The notes beneath the pieces are model-generated. The model was not told the origin of the DNA and did no database searches. It worked only from the letters and a program-made list of their open reading frames with translations. From Paenibacillus sp. KS-LC4 (GTDB lineage Bacteria; Bacillota; Bacilli; Paenibacillales; Paenibacillaceae), in the NCBI RefSeq assembly GCF_036894955.1, contig NZ_CP145905.1:1805501-1869500 (forward strand): a stretch of DNA of 64,000 nucleotides, in the 5' to 3' direction. This document shows, piece after piece, positions 36,395 to 45,954 of the stretch (within the stretch, counting starts at the first letter, position 1; each line of letters begins with the position of its first letter). The position numbers and the translations under genes are program-made.

Positions 36395-37969
36395 TTGAAG
36401 AAAATAGTATTTTTTATCCTTATGATTTCGTTATTTATTCCAAGTGCTGCAACAAGTTATGCAGCAGAAGGGAAATGGAAAGTATATTTGGATGGTACAG
36501 AACTGTCATTCAGTAATTCTCCATTTGTTAGTGAAGGCACTACGCTTGTGCCCTTCCGCAATTTGTTTGAAGCATTAGGGGCCACAATTAGCTACAATGG
36601 CAAGACGAAAACGATTAATGCGAAAAAAGATCTTACAGAAATTATTTTAACGATTAATAATCCAGTAGCTTATTCAAATGGGGCATCCTTTAAATTAAAT
36701 GTAGCTCCTAAGGCGATATCGGGTGTTACATATGTGCCGCTTCGTTTTGTAAGTGAAACGTTGGGCTACGGCATTGAAGTGAAAAGCAAAAACATATATT
36801 TAAATGCTGGCAGTACAGCGACGGAAACTCCTGCTGCGACTACTACGCCAGCACCTACTCCAACTCCAACTGATCCTGCTAAAACGCAAGATATGACGAT
36901 TGAACAAATAGGCGAGCTGTCCGATAGAGTTGTGTATATTGAGGTAGTTGATCAAAATAATAAAGCAATCGCAAGCGGAAGCGGCGTTATTGTCGGAGCA
37001 AAGGGCGAAATTATTACCAATTATCATGTTATTGAAGGCGCTCATAAAGCGGTTATTTATACAAGTGATGAAGTGAAATATGTGTCCAGCACGGTATTGA
37101 ATGCCGATAAGGATAGAGATCTGGCTTTGATCAAAATAGATTCGTCTAATTTGAGCTTGCCAACCGTTACGATTGGGGATTCCTCCAAGCTGAAATTGGG
37201 CGAAACGGTTGTGGCAATCGGGTCCCCGCTTGGCTTCACAAACTCGCTTACTTCAGGTGTTGTTAGTACGAAGAACAGAACAGTTGACGGGCAAAATTAT
37301 ATCCAAATTTCTACGCCAATAGATCATGGGAGCAGCGGCGGAGCCTTGTTTAACTTAAGAGGCGAGCTGGTAGGCATTACGACTGCGCTTGTAGAAAGCT
37401 CGGCAGCCATCAATTTAGCTATTCCTTCTACAGATGTGAGTACGTTTTTGAAAAAGCCTCAGCAATCTAAATCTTATACTGCGGCTGCGCCAGGAGAATC
37501 AACATCTGGAAGTACGCAAGCTGTAACGGTGAAACAAATTGAGAATTTTCTGAATGATGAGTATAGGTATATTACCCATGATGGTTTGGAATTTGATTTT
37601 ACTTGGATTGTTTTGCTCACTGAGGATAAAGAAATTTCTGTCGGTGGTGTAATTGAAGATACTATTGTTTATACGGATTTGATGAAGCTTCAGAAAAAGG
37701 ATGATATGGCTATACCAGATATTTTGTATTATGTGTCTAAAGAACTGTATGATCATCTAAAGGTTGAAGACGCCTATATTTCCTTGTATCTCTCGACTTA
37801 CTCCAATACCTATCCGAGCCAATACCCTAAGGAAGAGATAGAGAGGAGAGGCTCGGGGTATAGCGTATTCCACAATTTTATTATTGGCACGGTTGATTTT
37901 AAAGAGAAGAAAATGTATTACAACTTGGATATATTTGGTAAAGGCGGCTTTATAAGTGTCCGAATTTAG
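36395..37969 (+). CDS. Secreted HtrA-like serine protease with copper-amine-oxidase-like N-terminal module
   Basis: The 524-aa product has a signal peptide (about residues 1-24), the copper-amine-oxidase N-like module (30-140: GTTLVPFRNLFEALGA, YVPLRFVSETLGY), a Thr/Pro linker (ATETPAATTTPAPTPTPT), then a trypsin-like protease domain with the triad His in ITNYHVIEG, Asp in DKDRDLALIKI and Ser in PIDHGSSGGALF. No PDZ domain is evident; the last 150 residues (from about 375) are a separate region of unknown fold. The TTG at 36395 is preferred since GGAGGG (36380-36385) is 9 bases ahead, while an ATG at 36386 would abut it. Confidence 0.88.
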   Translation: MKKIVFFILMISLFIPSAATSYAAEGKWKVYLDGTELSFSNSPFVSEGTTLVPFRNLFEALGATISYNGKTKTINAKKDLTEIILTINNPVAYSNGASFKLNVAPKAISGVTYVPLRFVSETLGYGIEVKSKNIYLNAGSTATETPAATTTPAPTPTPTDPAKTQDMTIEQIGELSDRVVYIEVVDQNNKAIASGSGVIVGAKGEIITNYHVIEGAHKAVIYTSDEVKYVSSTVLNADKDRDLALIKIDSSNLSLPTVTIGDSSKLKLGETVVAIGSPLGFTNSLTSGVVSTKNRTVDGQNYIQISTPIDHGSSGGALFNLRGELVGITTALVESSAAINLAIPSTDVSTFLKKPQQSKSYTAAAPGESTSGSTQAVTVKQIENFLNDEYRYITHDGLEFDFTWIVLLTEDKEISVGGVIEDTIVYTDLMKLQKKDDMAIPDILYYVSKELYDHLKVEDAYISLYLSTYSNTYPSQYPKEEIERRGSGYSVFHNFIIGTVDFKEKKMYYNLDIFGKGGFISVRI

Positions 37970-37998
37970 CGGATGTCATCTATCTTCAAATGGTAAAA

Positions 37999-38038
37999 AC
38001 AAAAGAGCGGTTTCTCAGATGAGAAGCCGCTCTTTTGT
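37999..38038 (+). terminator. Terminator after the HtrA-like gene
   Basis: ACAAAAGAGCGGTTTCTC (starting 37999) pairs with GAGAAGCCGCTCTTTTGT (ending 38038) with one G-T pair. Confidence 0.75.
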
Positions 38039-38048
38039 TAAATTCAAA

Positions 38049-38105
38049 GCAAAAAAGCAACGAAAGCGCACAAGTTAAAAAAACAGTGTGCTTTCGTTGC
38101 TTTAA
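38049..38105 (-). terminator. Terminator of the tRNA-Arg gene
   Basis: AGCAACGAAAGCGCAC pairs with GTGTGCTTTCGTTGCT, one imperfect pair, loop of about 14 bases. On the minus strand the stem ends in GCTTTTTT, 30 bases after the tRNA 3' end. Confidence 0.65.
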
Positions 38106-38132
38106 CTAGATAAAACGAATGGAATTGAAATA

Positions 38133-38206
<74 letters not shown>

Positions 38207-38417
38207 ACGTAAGTATGAGTATAGCACGACGGGCTGCATTTATGCAATAGGCAATTTTGTGTTTCTACCTGAGCATGTTTGGGTAAAAAAGCCACATGAA
38301 TTAATATACACATTTTCAATGTGCAGGGCAAGCTTTTTTTAAGATTATGCTCGCGGGTAAACGTATATTTTTATATTGCCCGCTTACGTGGTATAATCTA
38401 TCGCAAGCAATGGACAG

Positions 38418-39407
38418 ATGAAGCTGGAGTTTGACCGACAAGGTGGTGGTACCATTACAACTCCCAATGACTCGCATAATGAAGGCACAGGAAAAAACGT
38501 GTATTTGTTCCCGCGAATGTTGGATCAGTATCAAATTCAATTGACGCGGATGCTTGAAGCCGAGCAATATGGTGAAGCCAAGCGGCTGCTGCAGTTCCTG
38601 CTTTCCTGCGAAGGCGAGGACGAGCGTCACTATGAGGAATGGGAAAGCTTGCTTTCCTGGCTTGATATGGCTTTTCCGGAATATCACGTTCCTGGTGAAG
38701 AGGCGGCTTTAAATTCCGCAGAGCAGGAAGCCGATGAGCAAGCGATGCGTGAAGATCTGCTCAATCCTGCTGAGCAGGATGAAGGCTATGTGAAACAGGT
38801 GCTCTACATTATGAAGCATCACCCGATGATTGATCAGCAAATTTTAGCGCTGGAGCGGGCGGTATTCATTCGAGCAACCGAGGTGGACGATATCATTTCA
38901 AAGTGGCTCACCACAGCGTCAGACGTTCATCCTATCGTGCAGTTCAAGGCGCTGCAATGCTTGCGTAAGCGAGGAGCGGCCGGACGGCTCGTAATGGAGC
39001 GGCTAGGCGAGCAGGTGGAGCTTGAGATTGATGCGACGCCGCTCGCAATGGATGATTTTCCACAGCCCGTCAACCGCATTTTGGAGCGAGTGGAGAGCGT
39101 TACGGAGGCGGATGATCCATCGCTTCCACATTTTGCGAGAGAGCTTTGGAAGGATAGTCTGCAATTTTTATACGGCACGACCGCTTACACTTGGATGCTG
39201 CGGGATGATGAGGAGACGGTGGATTGCTACGCAGGAGCGCTGCATCAGACTTTGTTAATTACCGTATACGGCACCGTCAATGATGATGATATTCGAGATA
39301 CATACGGCATTACAGAAGCACTTAGATTCCGTTACGAACAGGCCTGCCGGACGCTACGTCAGGTGGCCGTTGTACAGCAGCCAGGGGATGAAGATCCAGA
39401 GCCTTGA
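38418..39407 (+). CDS. YsoA-like repeat protein upstream of tig
   Basis: The 329-aa protein is acidic and helical, with a first region (residues 30-75: LTRMLEAEQYGEAKRLLQFL) resembling a TPR-like helix pair and a later part with no motif I can name. Its place directly before the trigger factor gene is that of ysoA in Bacillus subtilis, a TPR-type protein of similar length and unknown role, so orthology is likely by position. The ATG at 38418 has only a weak ribosome binding site (GGACAG); no better start is evident. The tig promoter overlaps its stop codon. Confidence 0.65.
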   Translation: MKLEFDRQGGGTITTPNDSHNEGTGKNVYLFPRMLDQYQIQLTRMLEAEQYGEAKRLLQFLLSCEGEDERHYEEWESLLSWLDMAFPEYHVPGEEAALNSAEQEADEQAMREDLLNPAEQDEGYVKQVLYIMKHHPMIDQQILALERAVFIRATEVDDIISKWLTTASDVHPIVQFKALQCLRKRGAAGRLVMERLGEQVELEIDATPLAMDDFPQPVNRILERVESVTEADDPSLPHFARELWKDSLQFLYGTTAYTWMLRDDEETVDCYAGALHQTLLITVYGTVNDDDIRDTYGITEALRFRYEQACRTLRQVAVVQQPGDEDPEP

Positions 39408-39432
39408 TTAAAAGGCTCAATACTATTATAAT
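39404..39432 (+). promoter_or_regulatory. tig promoter
   Basis: TTGATT (39404-39409), 17 bases, TATAAT (39427-39432), with the -35 overlapping the stop codon of the upstream gene. Confidence 0.7.
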
Positions 39433-39495
39433 AGAATGGTTTATGAAACGTGAAATCTACGGATGTATGCGTATTTTTGGAGGGGAAAGCATAAA

Positions 39496-40803
39496 ATGAA
39501 AGCAACTTGGGAAAAAATAGACAAGAACCTCATCTCTATTGATGTTGAGGTTGGTGCTGAGAAAGTAGCAGTAGCACTGGATGAGGCGTTTAAGAAAGTC
39601 GTTCAAAAGGTTAATGTTCCAGGATTCCGTAAAGGTAAAGTTCCACGGGGCATGTTCGAATCGCGCTTTGGCGTAGAGAGCCTGTATCAGGATGCAATTG
39701 ACATTTTGCTGCCTGAAGCTTACACAAACGCAATCGCAGAAAACGATCTTCAGCCGGTTGACCGTCCTGAAATCGACGTTGAGCAATTTGGCAAAGGTCA
39801 AACGTTCAAATTCAAAGCTAAAGTTATCGTTAAGCCAGAAGTTGAGCTTGGCGAGTACAAAGGCCTTGAAGTTACAGCTGCAAGCACAGAGGTAAGCGAA
39901 GAAGAAATCACAGCTGAGCTTGCGCGCCTGCAACAACGCCATGCTGAGCTGACTGTTCTTGATGAAGGTGCAGCTGAGAACGGCGATACAACGGTCATTG
40001 ATTTTGACGGTTATGTAGATGGAGAACAGTTCGAAGGCGGCAAAAGCGAAGGTTATTCGCTGGAGCTGGGCTCGAATTCCTTCATTCCAGGCTTTGAAGA
40101 TCAAGTAGTTGGCATGCAAATTGGCGACTTCAAAGATGTTGAAGTAACGTTCCCTGAAGCCTACCACGCTGAAAACCTTGCTGGTAAGCAAGCGGTTTTC
40201 AAAGTGAAGCTGCATGAAATCAAACGCAAAAGCCTGCCCGCTCTTGACGATGAGTTCGCTAAGGATGTCAGCGAATTTGATACGCTTGAAGAGTACAAGC
40301 AAGATCTTGCTGGCAAGCTGAAGGAAAAGAAAGCTAAAGATGCAGAGCAAGCGCTTGAAGTTCAACTCGTTGAAAAAGCAAGCGAAGCTGCGCAAGTGGA
40401 AATTCCACAGCCGATGGTTGATACTGAAGTGGATTTCATGCTTCGCGACTTCGAAAACCGTCTTCGCATGCAAGGCATGACGCTGGACCTGTACTACCAG
40501 TTCTCTGGTCAAGACGAGTCCGTGCTTCGTGAGCAAATGGCAGGCGATGCAGCAAAACGCGTTCGCAACAACCTAGTTCTTGAAGCCATTGCTAAAGCAG
40601 AGGGCGTCGAGATTACAGATGAGGATTTGACAGCTGAGCTTGAAACGCTGTCTGCTTCTTACAACCGTCCAGTTGAAGAGCTTCGTGAACTGTTCACGAA
40701 AAACGGCAACATCGACAGCCTGAAGCAAGATGTTCAACTGCGCAAAACAATCAAGCTCTTGAGTGATAACTGCAAGATCGTTGAAGCAACTCAAGAAGCT
40801 TAA
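39496..40803 (+). CDS. tig: Trigger factor
   Basis: This 435-aa chaperone binds ribosomes at the exit tunnel and folds nascent chains. The N-terminal ribosome-binding domain has the signature [19 protein letters not shown] near residue 37; the FKBP-type PPIase domain is near 150-245 ([20 protein letters not shown]); the C-terminal arms are helical. The ATG at 39496 is used as GGAGGGGAAA precedes it and it starts with the usual MKATWEKI. It has its own promoter and a terminator, so it is transcribed apart from clpP. Confidence 0.95.
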   Translation: MKATWEKIDKNLISIDVEVGAEKVAVALDEAFKKVVQKVNVPGFRKGKVPRGMFESRFGVESLYQDAIDILLPEAYTNAIAENDLQPVDRPEIDVEQFGKGQTFKFKAKVIVKPEVELGEYKGLEVTAASTEVSEEEITAELARLQQRHAELTVLDEGAAENGDTTVIDFDGYVDGEQFEGGKSEGYSLELGSNSFIPGFEDQVVGMQIGDFKDVEVTFPEAYHAENLAGKQAVFKVKLHEIKRKSLPALDDEFAKDVSEFDTLEEYKQDLAGKLKEKKAKDAEQALEVQLVEKASEAAQVEIPQPMVDTEVDFMLRDFENRLRMQGMTLDLYYQFSGQDESVLREQMAGDAAKRVRNNLVLEAIAKAEGVEITDEDLTAELETLSASYNRPVEELRELFTKNGNIDSLKQDVQLRKTIKLLSDNCKIVEATQEA

Positions 40804-40834
40804 TCAAGCAACTGAATATAAGCATTAACCTGAG

Positions 40835-40868
40835 AATAAGGCACGTCTACCCACGTGCCTTATTTTCA
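40835..40868 (+). terminator. Terminator after tig
   Basis: AATAAGGCACGT (40835-40846) and ACGTGCCTTATT (40853-40864) are perfect complements around CTACCC, then TT. Confidence 0.75.
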
Positions 40869-41021
40869 AACTACATAATGGTACATTTAAGCGCGGGGCC
40901 GTTCTCCGTACATATCAAGCATCGCCGTTCGCATAAGGTAGTAGTGAAAAATGACAGTGAGCTTTTGGCGTGTTACAATAAAGCCATGAAATTAAGCCAT
41001 AAACGAAAAGAGGTTGGTCGG

Positions 41022-41606
41022 ATGAATCTGGTACCTATCGTAGTCGAACAAACGAATCGCGGGGAGAGGTCTTACGATATTTACTCGCGTTTGCTCAAGG
41101 ACAGAATTATATTTCTCGGAAGTGCGATTGATGACGATGTTGCAAACTCCATCATTGCACAGCTGCTTTTTCTAACGGCCGACGATCCTGAGAAAGACAT
41201 TCATCTGTACATCAATTCCCCTGGCGGTTCCGTTACGGCTGGCATGGGCATTTTTGATACGATGCAATATATTAAGCCGGACGTGTCTACGATTTGTGTA
41301 GGTATGGCTGCGAGCATGGGTTCCCTTCTGCTGACAGCGGGAGCCAAGGGCAAGCGTTTCGCGCTGCCTAACAGTGAAGTTATGATTCATCAGCCGCTCG
41401 GCGGTGTAAGAGGTCAGGCAACGGATATTAAAATCCATGCCGACTGGATTCTTAAAACGAAGCATAAGCTGAATAATATTTATGTGGAGCGTACCGGCCA
41501 GCCCTATGATAAAATCGACCGCGATACAGATCGCGATTATTTTCTTAGTGCACAAGAAGCGCTTGAATACGGCTTGATCGACAAGGTTATTACCACGCCG
41601 ATATAA
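41022..41606 (+). CDS. clpP: ATP-dependent Clp protease, proteolytic subunit
   Basis: The 194-aa serine peptidase forms the double heptamer that degrades unfolded proteins delivered by ClpX. The catalytic triad is in place: Ser98 in GMAASMGS, His123 in MIHQPLGG, and the Asp in DRDTDRDYF near 172. The N-terminus [19 protein letters not shown] is the family's axial loop. The ATG at 41022 is chosen by this alignment; an in-frame start further up would add 48 residues without similarity. It is 23 bases from clpX. In Bacillus clpP lies elsewhere, so tig-clpP-clpX here is like the E. coli order. I saw no CtsR site. Confidence 0.95.
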   Translation: MNLVPIVVEQTNRGERSYDIYSRLLKDRIIFLGSAIDDDVANSIIAQLLFLTADDPEKDIHLYINSPGGSVTAGMGIFDTMQYIKPDVSTICVGMAASMGSLLLTAGAKGKRFALPNSEVMIHQPLGGVRGQATDIKIHADWILKTKHKLNNIYVERTGQPYDKIDRDTDRDYFLSAQEALEYGLIDKVITTPI

Positions 41607-41629
41607 GATTTTGAAGAAGGGGTGATTCC

Positions 41630-42886
41630 ATGTTTAAATTCAACGATGAGAAGGGCCAGTTGAAATGCTCATTCTGCGGCAAATCGCAGGAGCAAGTGCG
41701 TAAATTGGTTGCCGGTCCCGGCGTCTATATATGCGATGAATGTATCGAGCTCTGCACGGAGATTGTAGAGGAAGAGCTAGGTCATGAAGAAGAGCTGGAC
41801 TTGAAAGACATTCCGAAGCCGCAAGATATTCGCGGTATTCTTGATTCCTATGTCATTGGACAGGAATTTGCTAAGAAGTCGCTTGCAGTTGCAGTTTACA
41901 ATCACTACAAGCGCGTAAATTCACAAAGCAAAATCGAAGACGTTGAGCTGCAAAAGAGCAACATTTTGCTCGTTGGCCCTACAGGCTCGGGTAAAACGCT
42001 GTTGGCGCAGACGATGGCTAAAATTTTGAACGTACCTTTTGCAATCGCTGATGCAACCTCGCTTACTGAAGCGGGTTATGTGGGCGAGGACGTTGAGAAC
42101 ATTTTGCTCAAGCTTATTCAGGCGGCAGATTATGACGTTGAGAAAGCAGAGCGCGGCATTATTTATATCGACGAAATTGATAAGGTGGCTCGTAAATCCG
42201 AAAACCCTTCAATTACGCGCGATGTATCGGGTGAAGGCGTGCAGCAAGCCTTGCTGAAAATTCTTGAGGGTACGGTTGCCTCTGTACCGCCGCAAGGCGG
42301 TCGCAAGCATCCACATCAAGAGTTCATCCAGATTGATACGACGAACATTTTGTTTATTTGCGGCGGTGCCTTCGATGGTCTGGAGCAGCTAATCAAACGT
42401 CGTATCGGCAAAAAAGTGATCGGCTTCAATTCTACTGGCGAAGTACAGAAGGATTTGAAGGCTGGCGAATACTTGTCGATGGTATTGCCGGAGGATTTGC
42501 TCAAATTCGGTCTTATCCCCGAGTTTGTTGGTCGTCTTCCAGTTATCTCGACTTTGGAGCCGCTTGATGAGCCGGCTTTGGTACGGATTTTGTCCGAGCC
42601 GAAAAACGCACTTGTTAAGCAATACCAGAAGCTGCTGGAGATGGACAATGTCAAATTGGACTTCGAAGAAGGCGCGCTTGAAGCGATCGCTAAGGAAGCC
42701 ATTAAGCGCAATACAGGTGCCCGCGGCCTTCGTGCCATTATTGAGGGCATTATGCTTGACGTGATGTATGAAATTCCGTCGCGCGATGATGTGAACACTT
42801 GCCTCGTTACGGAGCAGGCCGTTCGGGACAAAATCATGCCTGAACTGACAGCGAAGAAGGGCAAGAAGAAGGAAGAAAGCGCCTAA
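41630..42886 (+). CDS. clpX: Clp protease ATP-binding subunit ClpX
   Basis: The 418-aa AAA+ unfoldase has the N-terminal C4 zinc finger (CSFCGKS and ICDECIELC, residues 13-42), Walker [19 protein letters not shown] near 107, Walker [11 protein letters not shown] near 180, the IGF-type ClpP-binding loop region ([13 protein letters not shown] near 256-268) and sensor 2 motif [10 protein letters not shown] near 363. It recognises substrates and feeds them to ClpP, whose gene is just upstream. The start has a GAAGGGGTG site. It is followed by ispG after 94 bases. Confidence 0.95.
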   Translation: MFKFNDEKGQLKCSFCGKSQEQVRKLVAGPGVYICDECIELCTEIVEEELGHEEELDLKDIPKPQDIRGILDSYVIGQEFAKKSLAVAVYNHYKRVNSQSKIEDVELQKSNILLVGPTGSGKTLLAQTMAKILNVPFAIADATSLTEAGYVGEDVENILLKLIQAADYDVEKAERGIIYIDEIDKVARKSENPSITRDVSGEGVQQALLKILEGTVASVPPQGGRKHPHQEFIQIDTTNILFICGGAFDGLEQLIKRRIGKKVIGFNSTGEVQKDLKAGEYLSMVLPEDLLKFGLIPEFVGRLPVISTLEPLDEPALVRILSEPKNALVKQYQKLLEMDNVKLDFEEGALEAIAKEAIKRNTGARGLRAIIEGIMLDVMYEIPSRDDVNTCLVTEQAVRDKIMPELTAKKGKKKEESA

Positions 42887-42980
42887 ATAATATTCATCAC
42901 CGTCACTGTTCCACCCGCTGGGCGGCTTCATAGCTCGCATCAAGAGGGTGGACTTTGACGTTCATGGGAGAGATCACTGT

Positions 42981-44093
42981 ATGTACACACGTAAAGATAC
43001 GGTGCCTGTCAAAGTCGGTAACTTGACGATTGGCGGCAGCGACGAAGTCATCATTCAAAGTATGTGCACGACCAAAACGGCAGACGTAGAGGCAACTGTT
43101 GCGGAAATACTTCGGCTCGAGGAAGCGGGCTGTCAGGTCGTTCGCGTGACCGTCAACAATAAGGAAGCGGCGGAAGCGATTAAGGAAATAAAGAAGCGGA
43201 TTCATATTCCTCTTGTTGCCGATATCCATTTTGATTATAGGCTCGCGCTTGCTGCAATTGAAAACGGCATTGACAAGGTTAGAATCAATCCCGGCAATAT
43301 TGGCCGCCGCGAGCGTGTCGAAGCGGTCGTTAAAGCCTGCAAGGAAAAGGGTATTCCAATTCGCATCGGTGTAAATGCCGGCTCCTTGGAAAATCACTTG
43401 CTGGAGAAATACGGCTATCCAACGCCTGAGGCAATGGTGGAGAGCGCCTTGTTCCACATCGGTATTTTGGAGGAGCTAGATTTCCATGATATTATCGTGT
43501 CGCTCAAAGCTTCCGACGTTCCTATGGCTATTGCCGCTTACAAAATGGCGGCGGAGAAGATCCGTTATCCGCTTCACCTTGGCATTACGGAAGCAGGCAC
43601 GCTGCATACGGGCACGATCAAAAGTGCTGCCGGCATTGGCGCGCTGCTGACGCTTGGCATCGGTAATACACTGCGTATTAGCTTGAGTGCTGATCCAGTG
43701 GAAGAAGTAAAGGTAGCTCGGGAGCTGCTGAAAACCTTTGGACTTATTACGAATGCTGCAACGCTCGTCTCATGTCCAACTTGCGGCCGGCTTGATATTG
43801 ACTTGTTCACTATTGCCAATGAGGTCGAGGAATATATTTCAAAAATCAAGGTTCCGATCAAGGTGTCAGTGCTTGGCTGCGCCGTCAACGGTCCTGGTGA
43901 AGCACGTGAAGCAGATATCGGTATCGCGGGAGCTAGAGGCGAAGGGATGCTATTCCGTTACGGAGAGCTGGTTCGCAAAGTTCCTGAAGCCGAGCTGCTC
44001 AGCGAGCTGAAGAAGGAAATTGATATCATCGTACAAGCTTTTGAAGAAACAGGAGAAATTCCTGGCCGCAAGCATCATACGCCTGCCTTATAA
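42981..44093 (+). CDS. ispG: 4-hydroxy-3-methylbut-2-en-1-yl diphosphate synthase
   Basis: This 370-aa iron-sulfur enzyme (GcpE) carries out the sixth step of the MEP isoprenoid pathway. Motifs are [35 protein letters not shown] near 78, [11 protein letters not shown], and the cluster cysteines in [11 protein letters not shown] near 265 and [11 protein letters not shown] near 300. The ATG at 42981 (GGGAGAG 9 bases before) gives the usual N-terminus; a GTG at 42948 is possible. Its location between clpX and lonB is unusual compared with Bacillus; a terminator at 44100 ends the clpP-clpX-ispG unit. Confidence 0.93.
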   Translation: MYTRKDTVPVKVGNLTIGGSDEVIIQSMCTTKTADVEATVAEILRLEEAGCQVVRVTVNNKEAAEAIKEIKKRIHIPLVADIHFDYRLALAAIENGIDKVRINPGNIGRRERVEAVVKACKEKGIPIRIGVNAGSLENHLLEKYGYPTPEAMVESALFHIGILEELDFHDIIVSLKASDVPMAIAAYKMAAEKIRYPLHLGITEAGTLHTGTIKSAAGIGALLTLGIGNTLRISLSADPVEEVKVARELLKTFGLITNAATLVSCPTCGRLDIDLFTIANEVEEYISKIKVPIKVSVLGCAVNGPGEAREADIGIAGARGEGMLFRYGELVRKVPEAELLSELKKEIDIIVQAFEETGEIPGRKHHTPAL

Positions 44094-44099
44094 ACATGG

Positions 44100-44138
44100 C
44101 CGTGCTGTTGTTCATGTGAACGACGGCACGGTTATTTT
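44100..44138 (+). terminator. Terminator after ispG
   Basis: CCGTGCTGTTGTTCA (44100-44114) pairs with TGAACGACGGCACGG (44117-44131) with two G-T pairs, followed by TTATTTTT. Confidence 0.75.
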
Positions 44139-44213
44139 TCTCTCGATGAGGCAATACTACCAGTTATGAACTTTATTGCCGGATAGTGTGCCTTTGAGAG
44201 GAGCGGGTAACGT

Positions 44214-45917
44214 ATGAGTTTAAGTATTATTTTGATGCTGATTCAAGTGTTTTTTGCAGTGGTTATCGGTTTGTACTTCTGGAATTTGCTGCGCAATCAA
44301 AAAACGAATCGGTCTGCGGTTGACCGGGAGTCCCGCAAGGAAATGGATAAGCTGCGCAAGCTGCGTTCCATCTCACTGACGAAGCCGCTGGCCGAGAAGA
44401 CAAGGCCACAGGCGATGCAGGATATCGTTGGCCAAATGGATGGTCTGCGTGCGCTTAAAGCTGCGCTGTGCAGCGCAAATCCGCAGCATGTCATTATTTA
44501 TGGCCCGCCGGGCGTTGGCAAAACAGCCGCCGCTCGCGTCGTGCTGGAGGAAGCGAAGAAAAACGCAGCCTCGCCATTTTTGCCTGAAGCGAAGTTTACG
44601 GAAATTGATGCGACTACCGCGAGATTTGATGAGCGCGGCATTGCTGATCCTTTAATTGGTTCTGTTCACGATCCGATCTATCAAGGCGCGGGGGCGATGG
44701 GAGTTGCCGGTATCCCTCAGCCGAAGGCTGGCGCTGTAACGAAGGCGCATGGCGGTATTTTGTTCATTGATGAAATCGGGGAATTGCATCCCGTCCAAAT
44801 GAATAAGCTTTTAAAAGTACTCGAGGATCGCAAAGTATATTTGGAGAGTGCTTATTATAATTCCGAGGATGTTAATATTCCTTCGTACATCCATGATATT
44901 TTTCAAAATGGCCTGCCTGCCGATTTTCGTCTTGTAGGCGCGACGACACGTTCGCCGCAGGAGCTGCCTCCTGCAATTCGCTCACGCTGCATGGAAATTT
45001 TCTTTCGTCCGCTGCTTGCAGGCGAGATTGCTTCCATTGCCGAAAATGCGATTCGCAAAATTGGATTTTCCCCCTGCCCTGAAGCTGTAGAGGTTGTGCA
45101 GCGATATGCGACAAATGGCCGTGAAGCGGTAAACGTCATTCAGCTGGCAGCAGGTGTTGCTTTATCCGAGAAGCGGGACCGTATTTCGGCTGCCGATGTT
45201 GAATGGGTTGTGAACAGCAGCCAAATACCGCCGCGTCCAGAGCGGAAGGTGCCAGAAGCGCCGCAAGTGGGCATCGTTAACGGTCTTGCCGTGTATGGTC
45301 CGAATATGGGCATGCTGCTCGAGGTTGAGGTTAGTGCGATTCCGGCTGTTAGTGGTAAAGGGCAATATACGATTACCGGAGTAGTCGAGGAGGAAGAGCT
45401 CGGCGGAGGCTCGCGTACGCTACGCCGCAAAAGCATGGCGAAGGGCTCTGTCGAAAACGTCCTGACTATGTTGCGCCGATATGGTCTTAATCCGCAGGAT
45501 TATGACCTGCATATCAACTTCCCGGGTGGAACGCCGATTGATGGCCCGTCAGCTGGCATTGCAATGGCGACAGCAATCGCCTCCGCGATCAAAAACGAGA
45601 CAATTGACAATAAGCTGGCGATGACAGGAGAAGTTGGCATCCATGGCGACGTCAAGCCTGTTGGCGGTGTATTGGCGAAGGTCGAGGCGGCTTTTCAGGC
45701 AGGGGCGGACACAGTCATCATTCCGCGTGAAAACTGGCAGGCCATCTTTGCAGATTTAAAAGGTTTGAAGGTCATTCCTGTGGAACGTGTAGATGAGGTA
45801 TTTAATCTGGTGTTCCCTTTAGGAAATACCGTCGTAAACGAAGTGGAAAACCACATTGCAAACGAGCGGTATATGGGGGCGGCTGTTCCCTATTTGCAGG
45901 CTGATTCCGCAGAATGA
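44214..45917 (+). CDS. lonB: ATP-dependent protease LonB
   Basis: The 567-aa protein has an N-terminal membrane segment (residues 4-24), an AAA+ domain with Walker [14 protein letters not shown] near 94 and a B-motif GGILFIDEIGELHP near 181, and a C-terminal Lon protease domain with the Ser446 (GPSAGIAMATA) and Lys489 (VLAKVEAA) dyad. It lacks the large N-terminal domain of LonA. In Bacillus, LonB is made in the forespore under sigma-F control. It directly precedes lonA, as in Bacillus. Confidence 0.93.
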   Translation: MSLSIILMLIQVFFAVVIGLYFWNLLRNQKTNRSAVDRESRKEMDKLRKLRSISLTKPLAEKTRPQAMQDIVGQMDGLRALKAALCSANPQHVIIYGPPGVGKTAAARVVLEEAKKNAASPFLPEAKFTEIDATTARFDERGIADPLIGSVHDPIYQGAGAMGVAGIPQPKAGAVTKAHGGILFIDEIGELHPVQMNKLLKVLEDRKVYLESAYYNSEDVNIPSYIHDIFQNGLPADFRLVGATTRSPQELPPAIRSRCMEIFFRPLLAGEIASIAENAIRKIGFSPCPEAVEVVQRYATNGREAVNVIQLAAGVALSEKRDRISAADVEWVVNSSQIPPRPERKVPEAPQVGIVNGLAVYGPNMGMLLEVEVSAIPAVSGKGQYTITGVVEEEELGGGSRTLRRKSMAKGSVENVLTMLRRYGLNPQDYDLHINFPGGTPIDGPSAGIAMATAIASAIKNETIDNKLAMTGEVGIHGDVKPVGGVLAKVEAAFQAGADTVIIPRENWQAIFADLKGLKVIPVERVDEVFNLVFPLGNTVVNEVENHIANERYMGAAVPYLQADSAE

Positions 45918-45954
45918 TAAAATAAGGGAGACTTAAACATTTGGAGGTGCTGGT

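Noticed and set aside
38418..39407. Frame read as a tRNA-linked mobile gene because it is near tRNA-Arg
   Set aside because: No integrase, direct repeat of the tRNA end or composition change; position fits the ysoA gene before tig.
39457..40536. 359-codon open frame antisense to tig
   Set aside because: Same reason: antisense shadow of trigger factor with Phe/Leu/Cys-rich composition.
40878..41021. N-terminal extension of ClpP by 48 residues
   Set aside because: No similarity to the family, and the ATG at 41022 gives the normal ClpP N-terminus.
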